Source of the DNA: Candidatus Paceibacterota bacterium
Lineage (GTDB): Bacteria > Verrucomicrobiota > Verrucomicrobiia > Limisphaerales > UBA8199
Reading direction: 5' to 3'
Assembly (NCBI GenBank): GCA_035452965.1
Contig: DAOTCE010000032.1
Coordinates: 1-57,009, forward strand
DNA: 57,009 bases
The notes under the pieces are model-generated. The model ran no database searches. It was not told the DNA's origin and saw only the letters and a program-made list of their open reading frames with translations. Positions 26,240 through 36,247 of the stretch are shown piece after piece. Each line of letters opens with the position of its first letter. Position 1 is the stretch's first letter. Made by a program: the position numbers and the translations under genes.

Positions 26240-29200
26240 TCAACGATGCGGACCCAGACCCACCACAAACTCTCCCTGCAAACGATCGTTGGGCTTGAGT
26301 GAGACCTGACCCAAGGGGCAGCGCCAAAGCAAATGCGCCGCCACGCCGCCCGGCGCCAGGGCGGCCCGGAAATGGGCGTCGCGGTCGGAGTGCACGCTGA
26401 GGCCCAACCCGTTCGGCGCTGCCAGCGCCGCTTGGTGGATGTTGTACTTGATGGATCGAAAGTCGGCGGTGCCAAGGTCGGTTTCATCCAGCGACCATGG
26501 CCAGGCCGGGCGAAGGTTCCAGCAAGCTTCGCCCCACTTGCGATCGCGGTGCGCGCGGGCGATACCCTCCGTGCGGCTGATATCTTCACTAGGGAAGACA
26601 CCCCATTCCGACCAGCGGTGCCATTTGACTTCGTCACAGCCAGCGTCCATCAGGATGCGGATGCCTGCCTCACGTGTGTCCATGGCCTGGCCGGAGTAGG
26701 TGTAATCACAGGCAACGATGCCGCGGCCATCTTTGTCCATAAGCCAGGATGTGGTTCCGGAAAAGTCCGCATAGCGGTAATCAACTGTCAACCGCAGGCC
26801 GACGGGCTCCTCCTGCGCCTCTATGCCTTCAAAGCGCCGGGTCTTGGCGTCGGGAAACACGGCGTAAGGCGGCGAGTTCGGACCATTCAGGTCGCCGAAG
26901 TCGTAACGCGTAACATGGAGGGTGGGAAAGGAACGCGCCGCGCAATTGTGACGCGGATCCGCGGGGTCAAAGTCCCCTTTGGCCCGGTCGAAGACAGCGC
27001 TATAGCCCTTGCCCTGGATCACAATAGTGCTGCCATCGTCACTCCAGCACGGCGCGCCTGACGCGGGCCCCGGCAACGGAACCGGTTTCGCCTGTCCAAG
27101 TTGAACCGCCGATTCATGGATTAACCTGCCCGAAGCTGCCTTCACCCGCAGCAAGAGGCTGTCCCCCTCAACCGTTCCCCCCGGCACGTGGAACTTGAGT
27201 TCGCCCCGGACACCCGGCGCCAGTCGGGGGTTCAACCGGCCGTTGTGGCGGTTGAGGCTCCAGCCGAACTCGAGCTCGCTAAAGTCGGTGAAAGCGTAGC
27301 GGTTCTCCACCGGCACGCGGACAGTCTTTTGCCCGGGGGTAAACGCTACGTGGCGGGTCTCCAGCCAAACGGGGCTGAAGATGTGCCGGGCGAGCCACCA
27401 TTCCGGTTTGGGCCGCCGCCAGTAATCTATCAGTCCCCAGAATCCATGGTGCCAGGCGTAGCCCGCGTGGTTGGTGGCCGAGAGGTAAAATGCGTCATCA
27501 TGCGAGGCCCAAATGGCGCCGCCGATGACTCGGTCAGAATGTGTGATGTAGCTCCAGCCGCCGGGCTTGAGACCGGGCTTCAGGGGCGGCTTATCGAAGT
27601 CCAGTGCGCAAGCGCGGCTGAATGCGGAGTCCGGCTCGGCGTGGCCGTGGCCCCAAAGTTCGCGCAGGCCGGGGTTGATGCGAACATCCGTTTGTTCGTG
27701 GCAGATGGGGAAGAAGTACTCGCCCAGGAACAGCGGACGCAGGTCGTCCTTGAGCAAGTCGTCGTAGGGCATCGCTGGGTAATGGAGGTTGGCGATGTCG
27801 GTAACACGCGCGGATGGGCTGTTGGCAAAGTCGTGATTGAAGGTGGTAGGGCGAGTCGGGTCCAGCTCCTTAACCATGCGGGTGGAGGCGAGGAACTGGA
27901 GGTTAAAGTGCGACTCGTTGGCCAGCGACCAGACGATGACGCTCGGGTGGCTGTGGTGATAATCCACCATGGCCGAGGTGGGGGTGAGCGTGGCGGAGAG
28001 ATTGCTCGGGCTGTCCAGTGCGCCGCCCACCCAGCAGAACGGAGCTTCGACCTCAACATACATGCCAAGCCGGTCGGCGGCGTCGAGCAGCTCGGCTGTG
28101 GGTGGGTAATGCGAGGTGCGGATGTAGTTCAGGTTTGCCTCCTTCAGCAGCCGCACATCCGTATCGGCGTGACGCATGGTGTCGGCGCGCCCGGTAAGCG
28201 GGTCAAATTCATGGTGGCAGACGCCGGCAAGCTTTACGCGCCGGCCATTGACATAGAACTGCCGACCCCGAACTTCAATGTTGCGGAACCCGATGTTCCG
28301 CTCGATGCGCTCCAGGACGGTCCCGCCCCGCCGCAGCTCGATCGTCAGGCAGTAAAGGGTTGGCTTCTCCGCGCTCCACTGCAACGGTGCCGCCACGCGC
28401 GTCACCACCTCAACAACCTGCGTGCCGGCAAAATCCGGAACCGCAACCCCAACTTCTCCCTTCCGCGTGTGCACCATCCCCATGGCATTTGCCTCCAGGA
28501 GGCTCTGCTCAACCGCCTTGCCAGCCGAATCCTGTAGCTTGAGAAAGACGGCCAACCCTTCCTCCGGCTCCCTGCCCCTCTCCAGCACCAGGCGCAGCCG
28601 CAACTCACCGTCCCGATAGTTCCCGTCGAGCGCGGCGTCCACTCGCAATTCCTGCACGTGCGTCGGCGGCAACACAAACATTCGCACCGAACGGTCAATG
28701 CCGCCAAGGTTGTGAAACGCGTAACTGGAGGCAACCGATAGAGCTTCCGAGGCTGTGGCCACCTTCATTTCCAAATCGACTCGGTTGGTTTCGCCAGGCC
28801 GCGCGGCATCAGTGATGTCCCACTCCACCGGCGTGAACAGGTTCTCGCTGTAGCCAAGTTCGTGGCCGTTGAGCCAGTAGCCTGTGCCGCCGTGGACGGC
28901 ATCGAACCTCAGGATGATGCGGTTGCCAGCCCAGGCCTTCGGAACGATGAATTCCCGCGCCACTGCAACCGGCTTGTCTTGCGGCACGTCAAACCCCTGT
29001 TGCAGCCACTGCCCGGGGACTCTAAAGGGCGCCCAACCGGGGCCGCCGATCGGCTCTGTGCGGACGTTGGTTGTGGGCCCGGGATTGAGCGCCCATGAGC
29101 CATCGAGGAGGACGCAGTTCTTGTCCAGCCCCCCCGTCTTCGCAGGCAGGGGGCGGTAGTGCACTGGCTTAAAGAACAGGTTGGTCGTGCTCACACTGCC

Positions 29201-29965
29201 GCTGCCCGTCCGCCCATCATGCGACGCGGTGAAATGCAACGCGCCACCAAAGACAAATCGTTCGATCTCCTTCCGCGCAAAACCGAAGATGCCCTCGGGA
29301 CCTGACGTGGCGGTTGGGGTATTCGCGTTGCCGTCGTCCCGGATTCTCACTTGCGCCCCAACCACCGGATCGTAGACAGCATCCAGCACCTGTCCTTGCA
29401 GGCCGCCGGGCAAGCCCGTGATGGACCCAAATCGCAGTCCGTTGATCGCCGGCTTGTTGGCCCACAGTTCGATGATCGACACTGTGGCGTTGACCTCGCC
29501 GTGGATCTTCCAGGCCAGCGTCATTTTGCCGGACTGCGTAACCTGGCGCGGCACCTTCACGACCACGCGCGTGGCCTCGGCCTTGGGCAAGGCATGCGGC
29601 CCGTGCAGGATCACGCCATTAGCTTCGAGGCTCTGGACACGGTTGTACACATGGTCACTGGCGTAGGTCAGCGCCAGTAGGTAGGAGGCATCCGGATCAA
29701 GCCGGTCATAAACCGCCTGGATCCCTTTGTAACTGAATACCGCCGACCTCTCCTTCAGACCGGCGTCGGTGTCGCTGGTGTTGAAGGTCCACAAGTAGCA
29801 GTCCTTCATCACTACGTGGGGTTGACGTCCCTCCACTCCGCAATCGTCGTATTCCTGGAGATAAAATCCGTTGGGAATGGCCGGGAGGAGTTGGTTGGTG
29901 ATAGAATCAGCGGCGCTCCCCTGCAGGGTCGCCGACATAAGAAGGCCAAAGAGAATTGTGCGCAC
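26240..29965 (-). CDS. Exported glycoside hydrolase family 2 protein (beta-galactosidase-like)
   Basis: A very large (1241 aa) secreted GH2 enzyme. I start it at the GTG of 29965, which gives a clean signal peptide (RTILFGLLMSATLQGSAAD); an upstream TTG at 29992 adds nine residues without purpose. An N-terminal beta-sandwich extension (to about 280) includes a GQVLDAVYDPVVGAQVRI repeat-like domain. The GH2 core follows: sugar-binding domain (WLNGHELGYSENLFTPVEWD), immunoglobulin-like domain, then a TIM barrel with GVCHHEFDPLTGR, acid/base glutamate in SLANESHF (near 683) and nucleophile in FLGEYFF (near 750). C-terminal domains resemble the LacZ small-chain region. Substrate is probably a beta-galactoside or other beta-linked glycan. 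Confidence 0.88.
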   Translation of the reverse strand: MRTILFGLLMSATLQGSAADSITNQLLPAIPNGFYLQEYDDCGVEGRQPHVVMKDCYLWTFNTSDTDAGLKERSAVFSYKGIQAVYDRLDPDASYLLALTYASDHVYNRVQSLEANGVILHGPHALPKAEATRVVVKVPRQVTQSGKMTLAWKIHGEVNATVSIIELWANKPAINGLRFGSITGLPGGLQGQVLDAVYDPVVGAQVRIRDDGNANTPTATSGPEGIFGFARKEIERFVFGGALHFTASHDGRTGSGSVSTTNLFFKPVHYRPLPAKTGGLDKNCVLLDGSWALNPGPTTNVRTEPIGGPGWAPFRVPGQWLQQGFDVPQDKPVAVAREFIVPKAWAGNRIILRFDAVHGGTGYWLNGHELGYSENLFTPVEWDITDAARPGETNRVDLEMKVATASEALSVASSYAFHNLGGIDRSVRMFVLPPTHVQELRVDAALDGNYRDGELRLRLVLERGREPEEGLAVFLKLQDSAGKAVEQSLLEANAMGMVHTRKGEVGVAVPDFAGTQVVEVVTRVAAPLQWSAEKPTLYCLTIELRRGGTVLERIERNIGFRNIEVRGRQFYVNGRRVKLAGVCHHEFDPLTGRADTMRHADTDVRLLKEANLNYIRTSHYPPTAELLDAADRLGMYVEVEAPFCWVGGALDSPSNLSATLTPTSAMVDYHHSHPSVIVWSLANESHFNLQFLASTRMVKELDPTRPTTFNHDFANSPSARVTDIANLHYPAMPYDDLLKDDLRPLFLGEYFFPICHEQTDVRINPGLRELWGHGHAEPDSAFSRACALDFDKPPLKPGLKPGGWSYITHSDRVIGGAIWASHDDAFYLSATNHAGYAWHHGFWGLIDYWRRPKPEWWLARHIFSPVWLETRHVAFTPGQKTVRVPVENRYAFTDFSELEFGWSLNRHNGRLNPRLAPGVRGELKFHVPGGTVEGDSLLLRVKAASGRLIHESAVQLGQAKPVPLPGPASGAPCWSDDGSTIVIQGKGYSAVFDRAKGDFDPADPRHNCAARSFPTLHVTRYDFGDLNGPNSPPYAVFPDAKTRRFEGIEAQEEPVGLRLTVDYRYADFSGTTSWLMDKDGRGIVACDYTYSGQAMDTREAGIRILMDAGCDEVKWHRWSEWGVFPSEDISRTEGIARAHRDRKWGEACWNLRPAWPWSLDETDLGTADFRSIKYNIHQAALAAPNGLGLSVHSDRDAHFRAALAPGGVAAHLLWRCPLGQVSLKPNDRLQGEFVVGLGPHR

Positions 29966-30029
29966 GGGTTCTGAGCCTATTCGGCCGGCCAAGAACTAAG
30001 CCGAACTATGCCCACAACGCAAGGAGACA

Positions 30030-30117
30030 CCCACCCAATCCTATGAATCCGCTGCGTCGGGGAGACCCAAACGAAGGCCAGTCTTTCGTCCCAAATCACG
30101 ACCAGCGATTGGGTGGG
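30030..30117. repeat. Long inverted repeat in the divergent intergenic region
   Basis: CCCACCCAATC at 30030-30040 is matched by its exact complement GATTGGGTGGG at 30107-30117, with a 66-nt loop that has its own small stem (ACGAA/TTCGT around 30071-30089). It lies in the roughly 700-bp gene-free stretch 29966-30661 between two divergently transcribed glycoside hydrolase genes. That stretch also holds copy 2 of the dispersed hairpin element and, from about 30410 to 30530, a more AT-rich segment that may contain the promoter of the rightward gene. I found no coding sequence in it. Confidence 0.5.
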
Positions 30118-30219
30118 CTCCAGAAAAGTGCCGCAAACCGGGCGAAACCGGTCACGACCACCGACTGCCACCCCTATTACTGGCTCCGCCCGCCCCCAAA
30201 GCCTGAGCCCCCCCACGCC

Positions 30220-30307
30220 CAAGCCAGCCACCGCGTTTGGACGGTGCCAATCCGGCGGGACTACGGTGTGGTTCCCATGGGGGTCGGCCCCCATGGGAAC
30301 CACACCG
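30220..30307. repeat. Dispersed intergenic hairpin element, copy 2 (diverged)
   Basis: The core hairpin at 30264-30307 has 20-bp perfect arms (CGGTGTGGTTCCCATGGGGG and its complement) around TCGG, identical to the core of copy 1. The 5' flank is recognisable but shortened: CCACC-N3-TTTGG and ACGGTG appear, the latter 17 bp before CGGTG as in copy 1, with about 9 bp missing between them. The upstream TGTCCA/TGGACA palindrome of copies 1 and 3 is not recognisable, and the right flank has diverged. Confidence 0.75.
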
Positions 30308-30661
30308 GGGTATAGCGGGTGTCACAGCGTTGTCACACCGGGCCTGCTATCCGGTCCAGGGATAGGGCACAGTATGAGCGGATTGCGGTGCCTAGGGGCC
30401 TGCAACATCCATAAGTTGCGTAATTGCAGTTAGTAATAGGGAATGTGATAGGTACCCTATGCCTAATCCAAGCGCCGAAAACACATTAACTTGCGCAAAT
30501 TCAGGCCTTAAGAAGCAGAGAGGCTGTAAATTGCGATTGAACAGCCTTCGCCGATACGTCCATTGAGGCACAAGCCACATTACGAACACTATTCTCGCTC
30601 CAATGCGAAGCAATAATTAAATCTGGAAACTGGGGCTCCGGCCTGGTAACTGCTTGACTGC

Positions 30662-33226
30662 ATGAGTATTGCTTCCAGTCTGGGCCTGCCTGCGATTCGG
30701 CTTTGCTGGCTGCTGGCGCTTTTCGCATCTGGCCTTATGCTCCGGAGTGCCCCTGGCGCTGAGCGATTCCCCTGTGTCGTGCCCGGCGACGATGCCAGCG
30801 AGTCGGTCACTGACTTCTCAAAGCTCTCGCCCAAGGCCGCCGGAGCCGAGGGCTTTGTGCACATCGAGGAAGGCCACTTTTTTGCCGGGACCAACCGCTT
30901 GCGGATCTGGGGCGTGAACTTGTGCTTCGGCGCGAACTTCCCGAGCCACGAAGACGCCGACCGCGTCGCTGCGCACCTCGCCAAGCTCGGAGTCAACGGG
31001 GTTCGGATGCATCACCACGACACCACCGTCTCACCAAGCGGTATATGGGGCCCAATCGTCAACGGGAGGCGGACGTTGGATCCGCTGATGCTCGACCGGC
31101 AGGACTACCTGCTGGACCAACTCCACCGCCATGGAATCTACGCCAACCTCAATCTCCACGTGGGGCGCACCTTCACCACGGCGGAGGGTTTCGTCACTGA
31201 AGGACTCCCGGATGCGGTGCGCTACAGCAAGTACCTTATCTACTTCGAACCCCGCATGCGGGTGTTGTTCAAGGACTTCTGCCGCGAATACCTGTTGCAT
31301 ACGAACAAATACCGGGGCCTGACGCGCGCTGCCGACCCAGGCATTGCCCTGATCGAACTCAGCAACGAGAATTCCTTCAGCAAGCTCGGCCCCGACATCG
31401 CCGCACGGCTGCCGGAACCGTATCGCGCAGAGTTCAAGCGCCAGTGGAATACCTGGTTGGCTCGATGCTATGCTTCGAACGATGAGTTGAGGAAGGCCTG
31501 GGGCGCGACGGTCGAACCCGTGGGGTCATATGTTGTCGAACCTGCGAGCTGGCAGCAGAACCTGGGCGGCTGGCGCCTGCACCAAAGCGCGGAGTTCCCG
31601 GTGAACACTCTGCTCGGCCAACCCGGCCCGCAGCCGGAGCTTCGGGCTCTGCGCCTCGAAATCCCAAAAGCTGCCCCAGAACTGTATTTGCAGGAACTCC
31701 AACTGCCGAACCTGAGCCTCGCGCCGTCCCGCACTTACACGCTCTCGTTCTGGGTCAAGGCCGATGTCGCCCGCCCCGTCTTTGTGGATGTTTCCCTGCA
31801 AGGCCCCGAAGAGTGGCACGATGTGGGCCTTGCGGAAACGATCCAAGCCGGGCCGAAGTGGGAGTTGGTCACACGCGTCTTCCACACTGCGGACAGGATG
31901 CCCGACAAGGTGCGTATTTGCTTCAAGTTCGGCAAGAACGCCACCAGTTTCTCGCTGGCCGCCGTGCGCCTGCAGCAGGGCGGCGAGCATGTCGTTGTGC
32001 CGCCTGAGCAAAGCATCGAGAAGCGGAGCATAGAAATCCCGGGAGCGGGTTGGTGCAAAGCCGCCCGCCGGGATGCGAGCCGGTTCATGGCTGAAACGGA
32101 GAAGGGCTTTGTTCGCGAGATCACCGCATTTCTCAAGGAAGACCTCGGGATGCGCGTGCCGATCACTGCCTCCCAGATCACCTATCACGGCGAGGAGATC
32201 GTTGCCGAAACGTGCGACTACGCCGACATCCACGCTTACTGGCAGCATCCGCACTTCCCCGAACGGCCCTGGGATGCGAACAACTGGACGATCCGCAACA
32301 CGCCCATGGAGCAGGCACCGGACGCCGACAGCCTCCTGAACCGCGCGCCGTGGCGCCTCCTGGATCGCCCCTTTACCCTCTCGGAGTGGAACATCTCCGA
32401 CCCTAACGATTATGCCGCCAGCACGGTTCCCCTTGCGGCTATGGTGGCGGCCTTGCAGGACTGGGACGGTGTCTTCTTCTTTGACTACCACAGCAGTCGG
32501 GAGGCTTGGAACACCGACCGCATGCGCGGCTACTTCTCCTTCAACGGCCAGCCTGTGAAACTCGTACTGCTCAGCGCCTGCGCGAATCTTTATCGGCGCG
32601 GCGATCTCAAGCCCCTGGCAGACGTTGCCGCTGGCACACTGCTTGAGCAATTGCCCGCCACGCTCGGCCTGAGCCATCGAATTGGAGTTGATCCCAAAGC
32701 AGTTCGCCCCGCTAGACTTTCCGCGCCTGCCAAAAGGCGTCTGGCGAGTCCGGACGGCCGGATTGTATGGGATGCCGGCGACCGAAACCGGGCGCACGTG
32801 CTAATCAACACGCCCAGTTCCCGCGCCGTGTGGGGCCTGGTCGCCGGGCAGAAGTTTGACCTGGGCGGAATCCAAATTGCTTTTGGCCCAACCGACCACA
32901 ACTACGCCGCGCTTGTCGTCACCAGTCTCGACGGGAAGCCGCTGGAGACCGCCGGCCACATACTTCTTGCGGCGGTCGGCTCCGCCGAGAATCAGGGCAT
33001 GGTCTGGAATGAGGACCGCACGTCAGTGGGGAACAGATGGGGCACCGGGCCGACACTTGTCAACGGCATCCCGGCGGAAGTGACACTGCCTTTCCGGGTT
33101 CGCAGCGTCCACGCACTTGACGGCCGTGGCCACTCTCAAACCGAAGTTCCTGTCCGTATCCAAGGGAACACTGCGCAGTTCACCATCAGCCCGGAACTTC
33201 GCACCCTTTGGTACAAGATAGAATAA
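30662..33226 (+). CDS. Exported cellulase-like (clan GH-A) hydrolase with inserted carbohydrate-binding domain
   Basis: An 854-residue secreted protein. The N-terminal signal (LCWLLALFASGLMLRSAPGAE) is followed by a TIM barrel beginning FFAGTNRLRIWGVNLCFGANFP and HLAKLGVNGVRMHHHD. A likely acid/base glutamate lies in ALIELSNENSFS (near 235) and a nucleophile in PFTLSEWNISD (near 574). Between them, about residues 300-440, a jelly-roll module resembling carbohydrate-binding domains is inserted (SRTYTLSFWVKADVA, KWELVTRVFHTAD, FSLAAVRLQQGGE). A beta-sandwich closes the protein. GH5-like is the best guess; the substrate is unknown. It is divergent from the GH2 gene across about 700 bp. Confidence 0.78.
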   Translation: MSIASSLGLPAIRLCWLLALFASGLMLRSAPGAERFPCVVPGDDASESVTDFSKLSPKAAGAEGFVHIEEGHFFAGTNRLRIWGVNLCFGANFPSHEDADRVAAHLAKLGVNGVRMHHHDTTVSPSGIWGPIVNGRRTLDPLMLDRQDYLLDQLHRHGIYANLNLHVGRTFTTAEGFVTEGLPDAVRYSKYLIYFEPRMRVLFKDFCREYLLHTNKYRGLTRAADPGIALIELSNENSFSKLGPDIAARLPEPYRAEFKRQWNTWLARCYASNDELRKAWGATVEPVGSYVVEPASWQQNLGGWRLHQSAEFPVNTLLGQPGPQPELRALRLEIPKAAPELYLQELQLPNLSLAPSRTYTLSFWVKADVARPVFVDVSLQGPEEWHDVGLAETIQAGPKWELVTRVFHTADRMPDKVRICFKFGKNATSFSLAAVRLQQGGEHVVVPPEQSIEKRSIEIPGAGWCKAARRDASRFMAETEKGFVREITAFLKEDLGMRVPITASQITYHGEEIVAETCDYADIHAYWQHPHFPERPWDANNWTIRNTPMEQAPDADSLLNRAPWRLLDRPFTLSEWNISDPNDYAASTVPLAAMVAALQDWDGVFFFDYHSSREAWNTDRMRGYFSFNGQPVKLVLLSACANLYRRGDLKPLADVAAGTLLEQLPATLGLSHRIGVDPKAVRPARLSAPAKRRLASPDGRIVWDAGDRNRAHVLINTPSSRAVWGLVAGQKFDLGGIQIAFGPTDHNYAALVVTSLDGKPLETAGHILLAAVGSAENQGMVWNEDRTSVGNRWGTGPTLVNGIPAEVTLPFRVRSVHALDGRGHSQTEVPVRIQGNTAQFTISPELRTLWYKIE

Positions 33227-33449
33227 TAGCGGGCGCCTGTCTTCCGCTGACCCATCTATGCGCAGCTTTCCACCGAATCCTCCTTTACGCTGACGCTGTT
33301 GGTAGTGAAATCAAGCGCGTCGTCGCGGGGGCTTCCTGACACAAGCTCAGCGCCACGGCCGCCCCTTAATCGCCCTTGACCCACCAGACGGCTGCCCCAG
33401 GCACGCCTCCGCGCTTTCCTGCTTCCTTTGCGCCTGGAATATCCCTAGC

Positions 33450-34712
33450 GTGAGCGCCGCATCGCAAATGAACACCGCCGCCCCAGCGCAGCCTAATTCT
33501 CGAAGCTCTGCCCGGCTGATGTCGCTCGACGTCTTCCGCGGGGCGACCATCGCCGCAATGATCCTGGTGAACAATCCCGGCAATTGGAGCGCCGCGTACA
33601 AGCCGCTGCTCCACGCCGAGTGGCACGGCTGGACCTTCACCGATGTCATCTTCCCCTTCTTCCTCTGGATCGTCGGCGTCGCCATCCCGCTGTCCACCGC
33701 GCGCCGGCTCGAGCAAGGCCAACGCCGCCGCGAGCTCCTCGTCCACGCTCTGCGCCGGGCCGCGATCATCTTTGCACTGGGCTTCTTCCTCAACTCGTTT
33801 GGCTACCTGATTGACGGCTCGCTATTCCGTGACGGCTTCACCGCCTGGCTGCACAACTACGCCACCACAGTCCGCATCCCAGGCGTCCTGCAGCGCATCG
33901 GCATCTGCTACTTCGTGGCCATGCTGATCTATCTCGGCGCCGGCATCCGCGGACAAGTCACCTGGATCGCCGCGCTGCTCGCCGGTTACTGGGTGCTGAT
34001 GATTGTCGGGCCGCTGCTTGGCTGCGGCACGGGTGGCCTGGAGCGGCAAGGCAATTTCTGCGAGTACATTGATAACCTTGTGCTCAACGGGAAGGTCATT
34101 GGCACGCACGTCTGGAGTGGTGGCAAGACCTGGGACCCGGAAGGCATCTTCAGCACCGTGCCCGCCGTGGCCACGTGCCTCCTTGGCATCATGACCGGCC
34201 ACGTGCTCCGCTCCAACCAAACGCCCGAGACCCGCACCGCGTGGCTCTGCGTCGCGGGCAACCTGTTGCTGCTGCTTGGAGCGGTAATGGACGCCTGGCT
34301 CCCCATCAACAAGAATATCTGGACCAGCTCCTACGCAGTGTTCATGACGGGCATGGCAATGAACTGCTTCGCCGTTGCTTACTGGCTGGTGGACGTGCAA
34401 GGGTGGCGCAAATGGGCAAAACCCTTCGCCATTTACGGCATGAATGCAATCGCCGTCTTCATGCTGGCGGGTTTGCTGGGCCGCATCTCCCTTGCCGTCA
34501 AGCTGACCAACGCCGCCGGCCATCAAGTTGCGCTAAAAACGTGGCTCTACGACAAGCTTTTCGCCCCGTTCGCCAGCCCGGAAACCGCGCCCCTCCTCGG
34601 CTTCCTCGCCAGCCCGAAGAATGCCTCGCTGATGTGGGCGCTGATGTACGTCATCGCGCTCTACCTGGTTGCGGCCGTAATGTATCGCCGCAAGTGGTTC
34701 CTTAAGTTCTGA
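33450..34712 (+). CDS. Membrane acyltransferase, heparan-alpha-glucosaminide N-acetyltransferase-like
   Basis: An integral membrane protein of 420 residues with about ten helices. The first helix RLMSLDVFRGATIAAMILVNN and the loop LLHAEWHGWTFTDVIFPFFLWIVGVAIP are signatures of the family that includes lysosomal HGSNAT, which acetylates terminal glucosamine across a membrane; a loop histidine is the acetyl carrier there. A bacterial role in acetylating or handling amino sugars is plausible next to secreted glycosidases. The frame opens with GTG (33450), with an ATG six codons later. Its stop abuts the stop of the convergent oxidoreductase gene with no spacer. Confidence 0.82.
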   Translation: MSAASQMNTAAPAQPNSRSSARLMSLDVFRGATIAAMILVNNPGNWSAAYKPLLHAEWHGWTFTDVIFPFFLWIVGVAIPLSTARRLEQGQRRRELLVHALRRAAIIFALGFFLNSFGYLIDGSLFRDGFTAWLHNYATTVRIPGVLQRIGICYFVAMLIYLGAGIRGQVTWIAALLAGYWVLMIVGPLLGCGTGGLERQGNFCEYIDNLVLNGKVIGTHVWSGGKTWDPEGIFSTVPAVATCLLGIMTGHVLRSNQTPETRTAWLCVAGNLLLLLGAVMDAWLPINKNIWTSSYAVFMTGMAMNCFAVAYWLVDVQGWRKWAKPFAIYGMNAIAVFMLAGLLGRISLAVKLTNAAGHQVALKTWLYDKLFAPFASPETAPLLGFLASPKNASLMWALMYVIALYLVAAVMYRRKWFLKF

Positions 34713-36149
34713 TCAGAATCGCGCCACGTTCCAGCCCTTGCGGTAACGACGTTGCAGGTAACGATTGGCCTCGGGTTGATTAGTGACTTTCAGGCGGGCG
34801 CTGTCCCACTCCAGCTTCTCCCCAGGCACCCGAATCGCCACCGTCCCCAACAGGATTGCCTCGGTCATCGGGCCCGTCTGCGCGAAATGCGACTCGGTCT
34901 TTTCGCCACCGAGACAGGCATCCACAAAATGATGGTAGTGATTGCGCGGTGGCACCTTGGGTCGCTCGATCTTGCTGAACTTGTCTTCCGGCAGCAATTG
35001 CGGCGGGGAACCGTGCGGGATGAACAGCGCGCCTTCCGTCCCAACCAACATGGACGATTCCGGCGGGTAGTCCTTCAAGTCCTCCGAATAGAGCTTGCGG
35101 ATGCGCTCGGGCGGATAGAACTCCCCGTCGAACCATTCCATCACCAACTCGCGGCCTTCGGTCTTCTCATTCCCGGGGAAAGTCCAGACGATGTGGTTCC
35201 CTTGAGGCCAGGTATCCGCGCGGCGTGCAGGGGAGTCTTTCCACGACTGCTGCACTTCCGCCCAAACTGTCAGCGGTGGCGTCAGCCCGAGTCCTTTCCA
35301 AACAGGATCGAAAATGTGGCAGCCGATGTCTCCTGACCAGCCAGTGCCGAAATCCTGCCACGCGCGCCACTTGGCCGGATGGTAGATGTCCGGCGCGTAA
35401 GGACGCGTTGGGGCGCTGCCGATCCAAAGATCCCAGTTCAGGGACTGGGGCGGGGGTTGGCTAACTGCCGGGCGCGGGCCTAACAAGCGGTAGGCTTCAA
35501 TTGCTCCGGGGCGGTTCGAACACAGGTAAGCGTGCGTGATCTTGCCGATTCGGCCTTCCTTCAGCCATTGGACACCGGTGCGGTCATGCAAACCTGAGGC
35601 CACCTGCGTCCCCAGCTGGGTAATAACGCCCTTCTTAATAGCGGCTAGAGTCAACGCGCGCACTTCCGCGACATCGTGACACAGCGGCTTTTGGCAGTAG
35701 ACATGTTTCCGCATTTGAATGGCGCTGTAGGCGGCGGGAAAATGCGTGTGATCGGGCACGGCCACATTCACTGAGTCAATCCGGTCGCCTTCCTTCTCCA
35801 GCAGCTCCCGCCAATCCGCGTACACGCGCGCACCGGGCACGGCTTTGGCGGCCTTGTCAAGGCTCCCGGCATCCACGTCGCACAGCGCGACGATCTGCGT
35901 GCGTTGATGCTGCAGGAAGTTTTGCAGGTCAACCCATCCCATGCCGCCCACGCCAATGCAGGCGTGGTTCAGCTTCGCGTTGGGCGCAATGAACTTCCCT
36001 CCGGCCGGCGTGCTGCGGCACGACATCAAGAACGGCCCGGCGACGCCGGCCGTGGCTGCCGCACGCAGGAACTGGCGTCGAGACCACCTCTGCGGCGTGC
36101 CGTACCGCGAGAGCGCCTGAGCGGGGGAGGAAGAAAGCGTATCATTCAT
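34713..36149 (-). CDS. Tat-exported Gfo/Idh/MocA family oxidoreductase
   Basis: A 478-residue NAD(P)-dependent sugar-oxidoreductase-type protein. The N-terminus has a twin-arginine signal (SRRQFLRAAATAGVAG) ending in FLMSC, a possible lipobox. The Rossmann domain has CIGVGGMGWVDL and VALCDVD. The usual catalytic EKP is QKP here (VYCQKPLCHD). DIGCHIFDPVWKGLGL lies in the C-terminal domain. Exported members are common in Verrucomicrobiota and Planctomycetes, and their substrates are mostly unknown. It converges with the acetyltransferase gene. Confidence 0.88.
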   Translation of the reverse strand: MNDTLSSSPAQALSRYGTPQRWSRRQFLRAAATAGVAGPFLMSCRSTPAGGKFIAPNAKLNHACIGVGGMGWVDLQNFLQHQRTQIVALCDVDAGSLDKAAKAVPGARVYADWRELLEKEGDRIDSVNVAVPDHTHFPAAYSAIQMRKHVYCQKPLCHDVAEVRALTLAAIKKGVITQLGTQVASGLHDRTGVQWLKEGRIGKITHAYLCSNRPGAIEAYRLLGPRPAVSQPPPQSLNWDLWIGSAPTRPYAPDIYHPAKWRAWQDFGTGWSGDIGCHIFDPVWKGLGLTPPLTVWAEVQQSWKDSPARRADTWPQGNHIVWTFPGNEKTEGRELVMEWFDGEFYPPERIRKLYSEDLKDYPPESSMLVGTEGALFIPHGSPPQLLPEDKFSKIERPKVPPRNHYHHFVDACLGGEKTESHFAQTGPMTEAILLGTVAIRVPGEKLEWDSARLKVTNQPEANRYLQRRYRKGWNVARF

Positions 36150-36247
36150 GCCGGCAGGTTGGAGCAGGCGCGGACCAAGAGCAAGTCTTTCGAATGCACC
36201 GACGAATCGGAGTTGAAGCGGGAGCGGCTTTCGCTCAGGCTGGAGTC

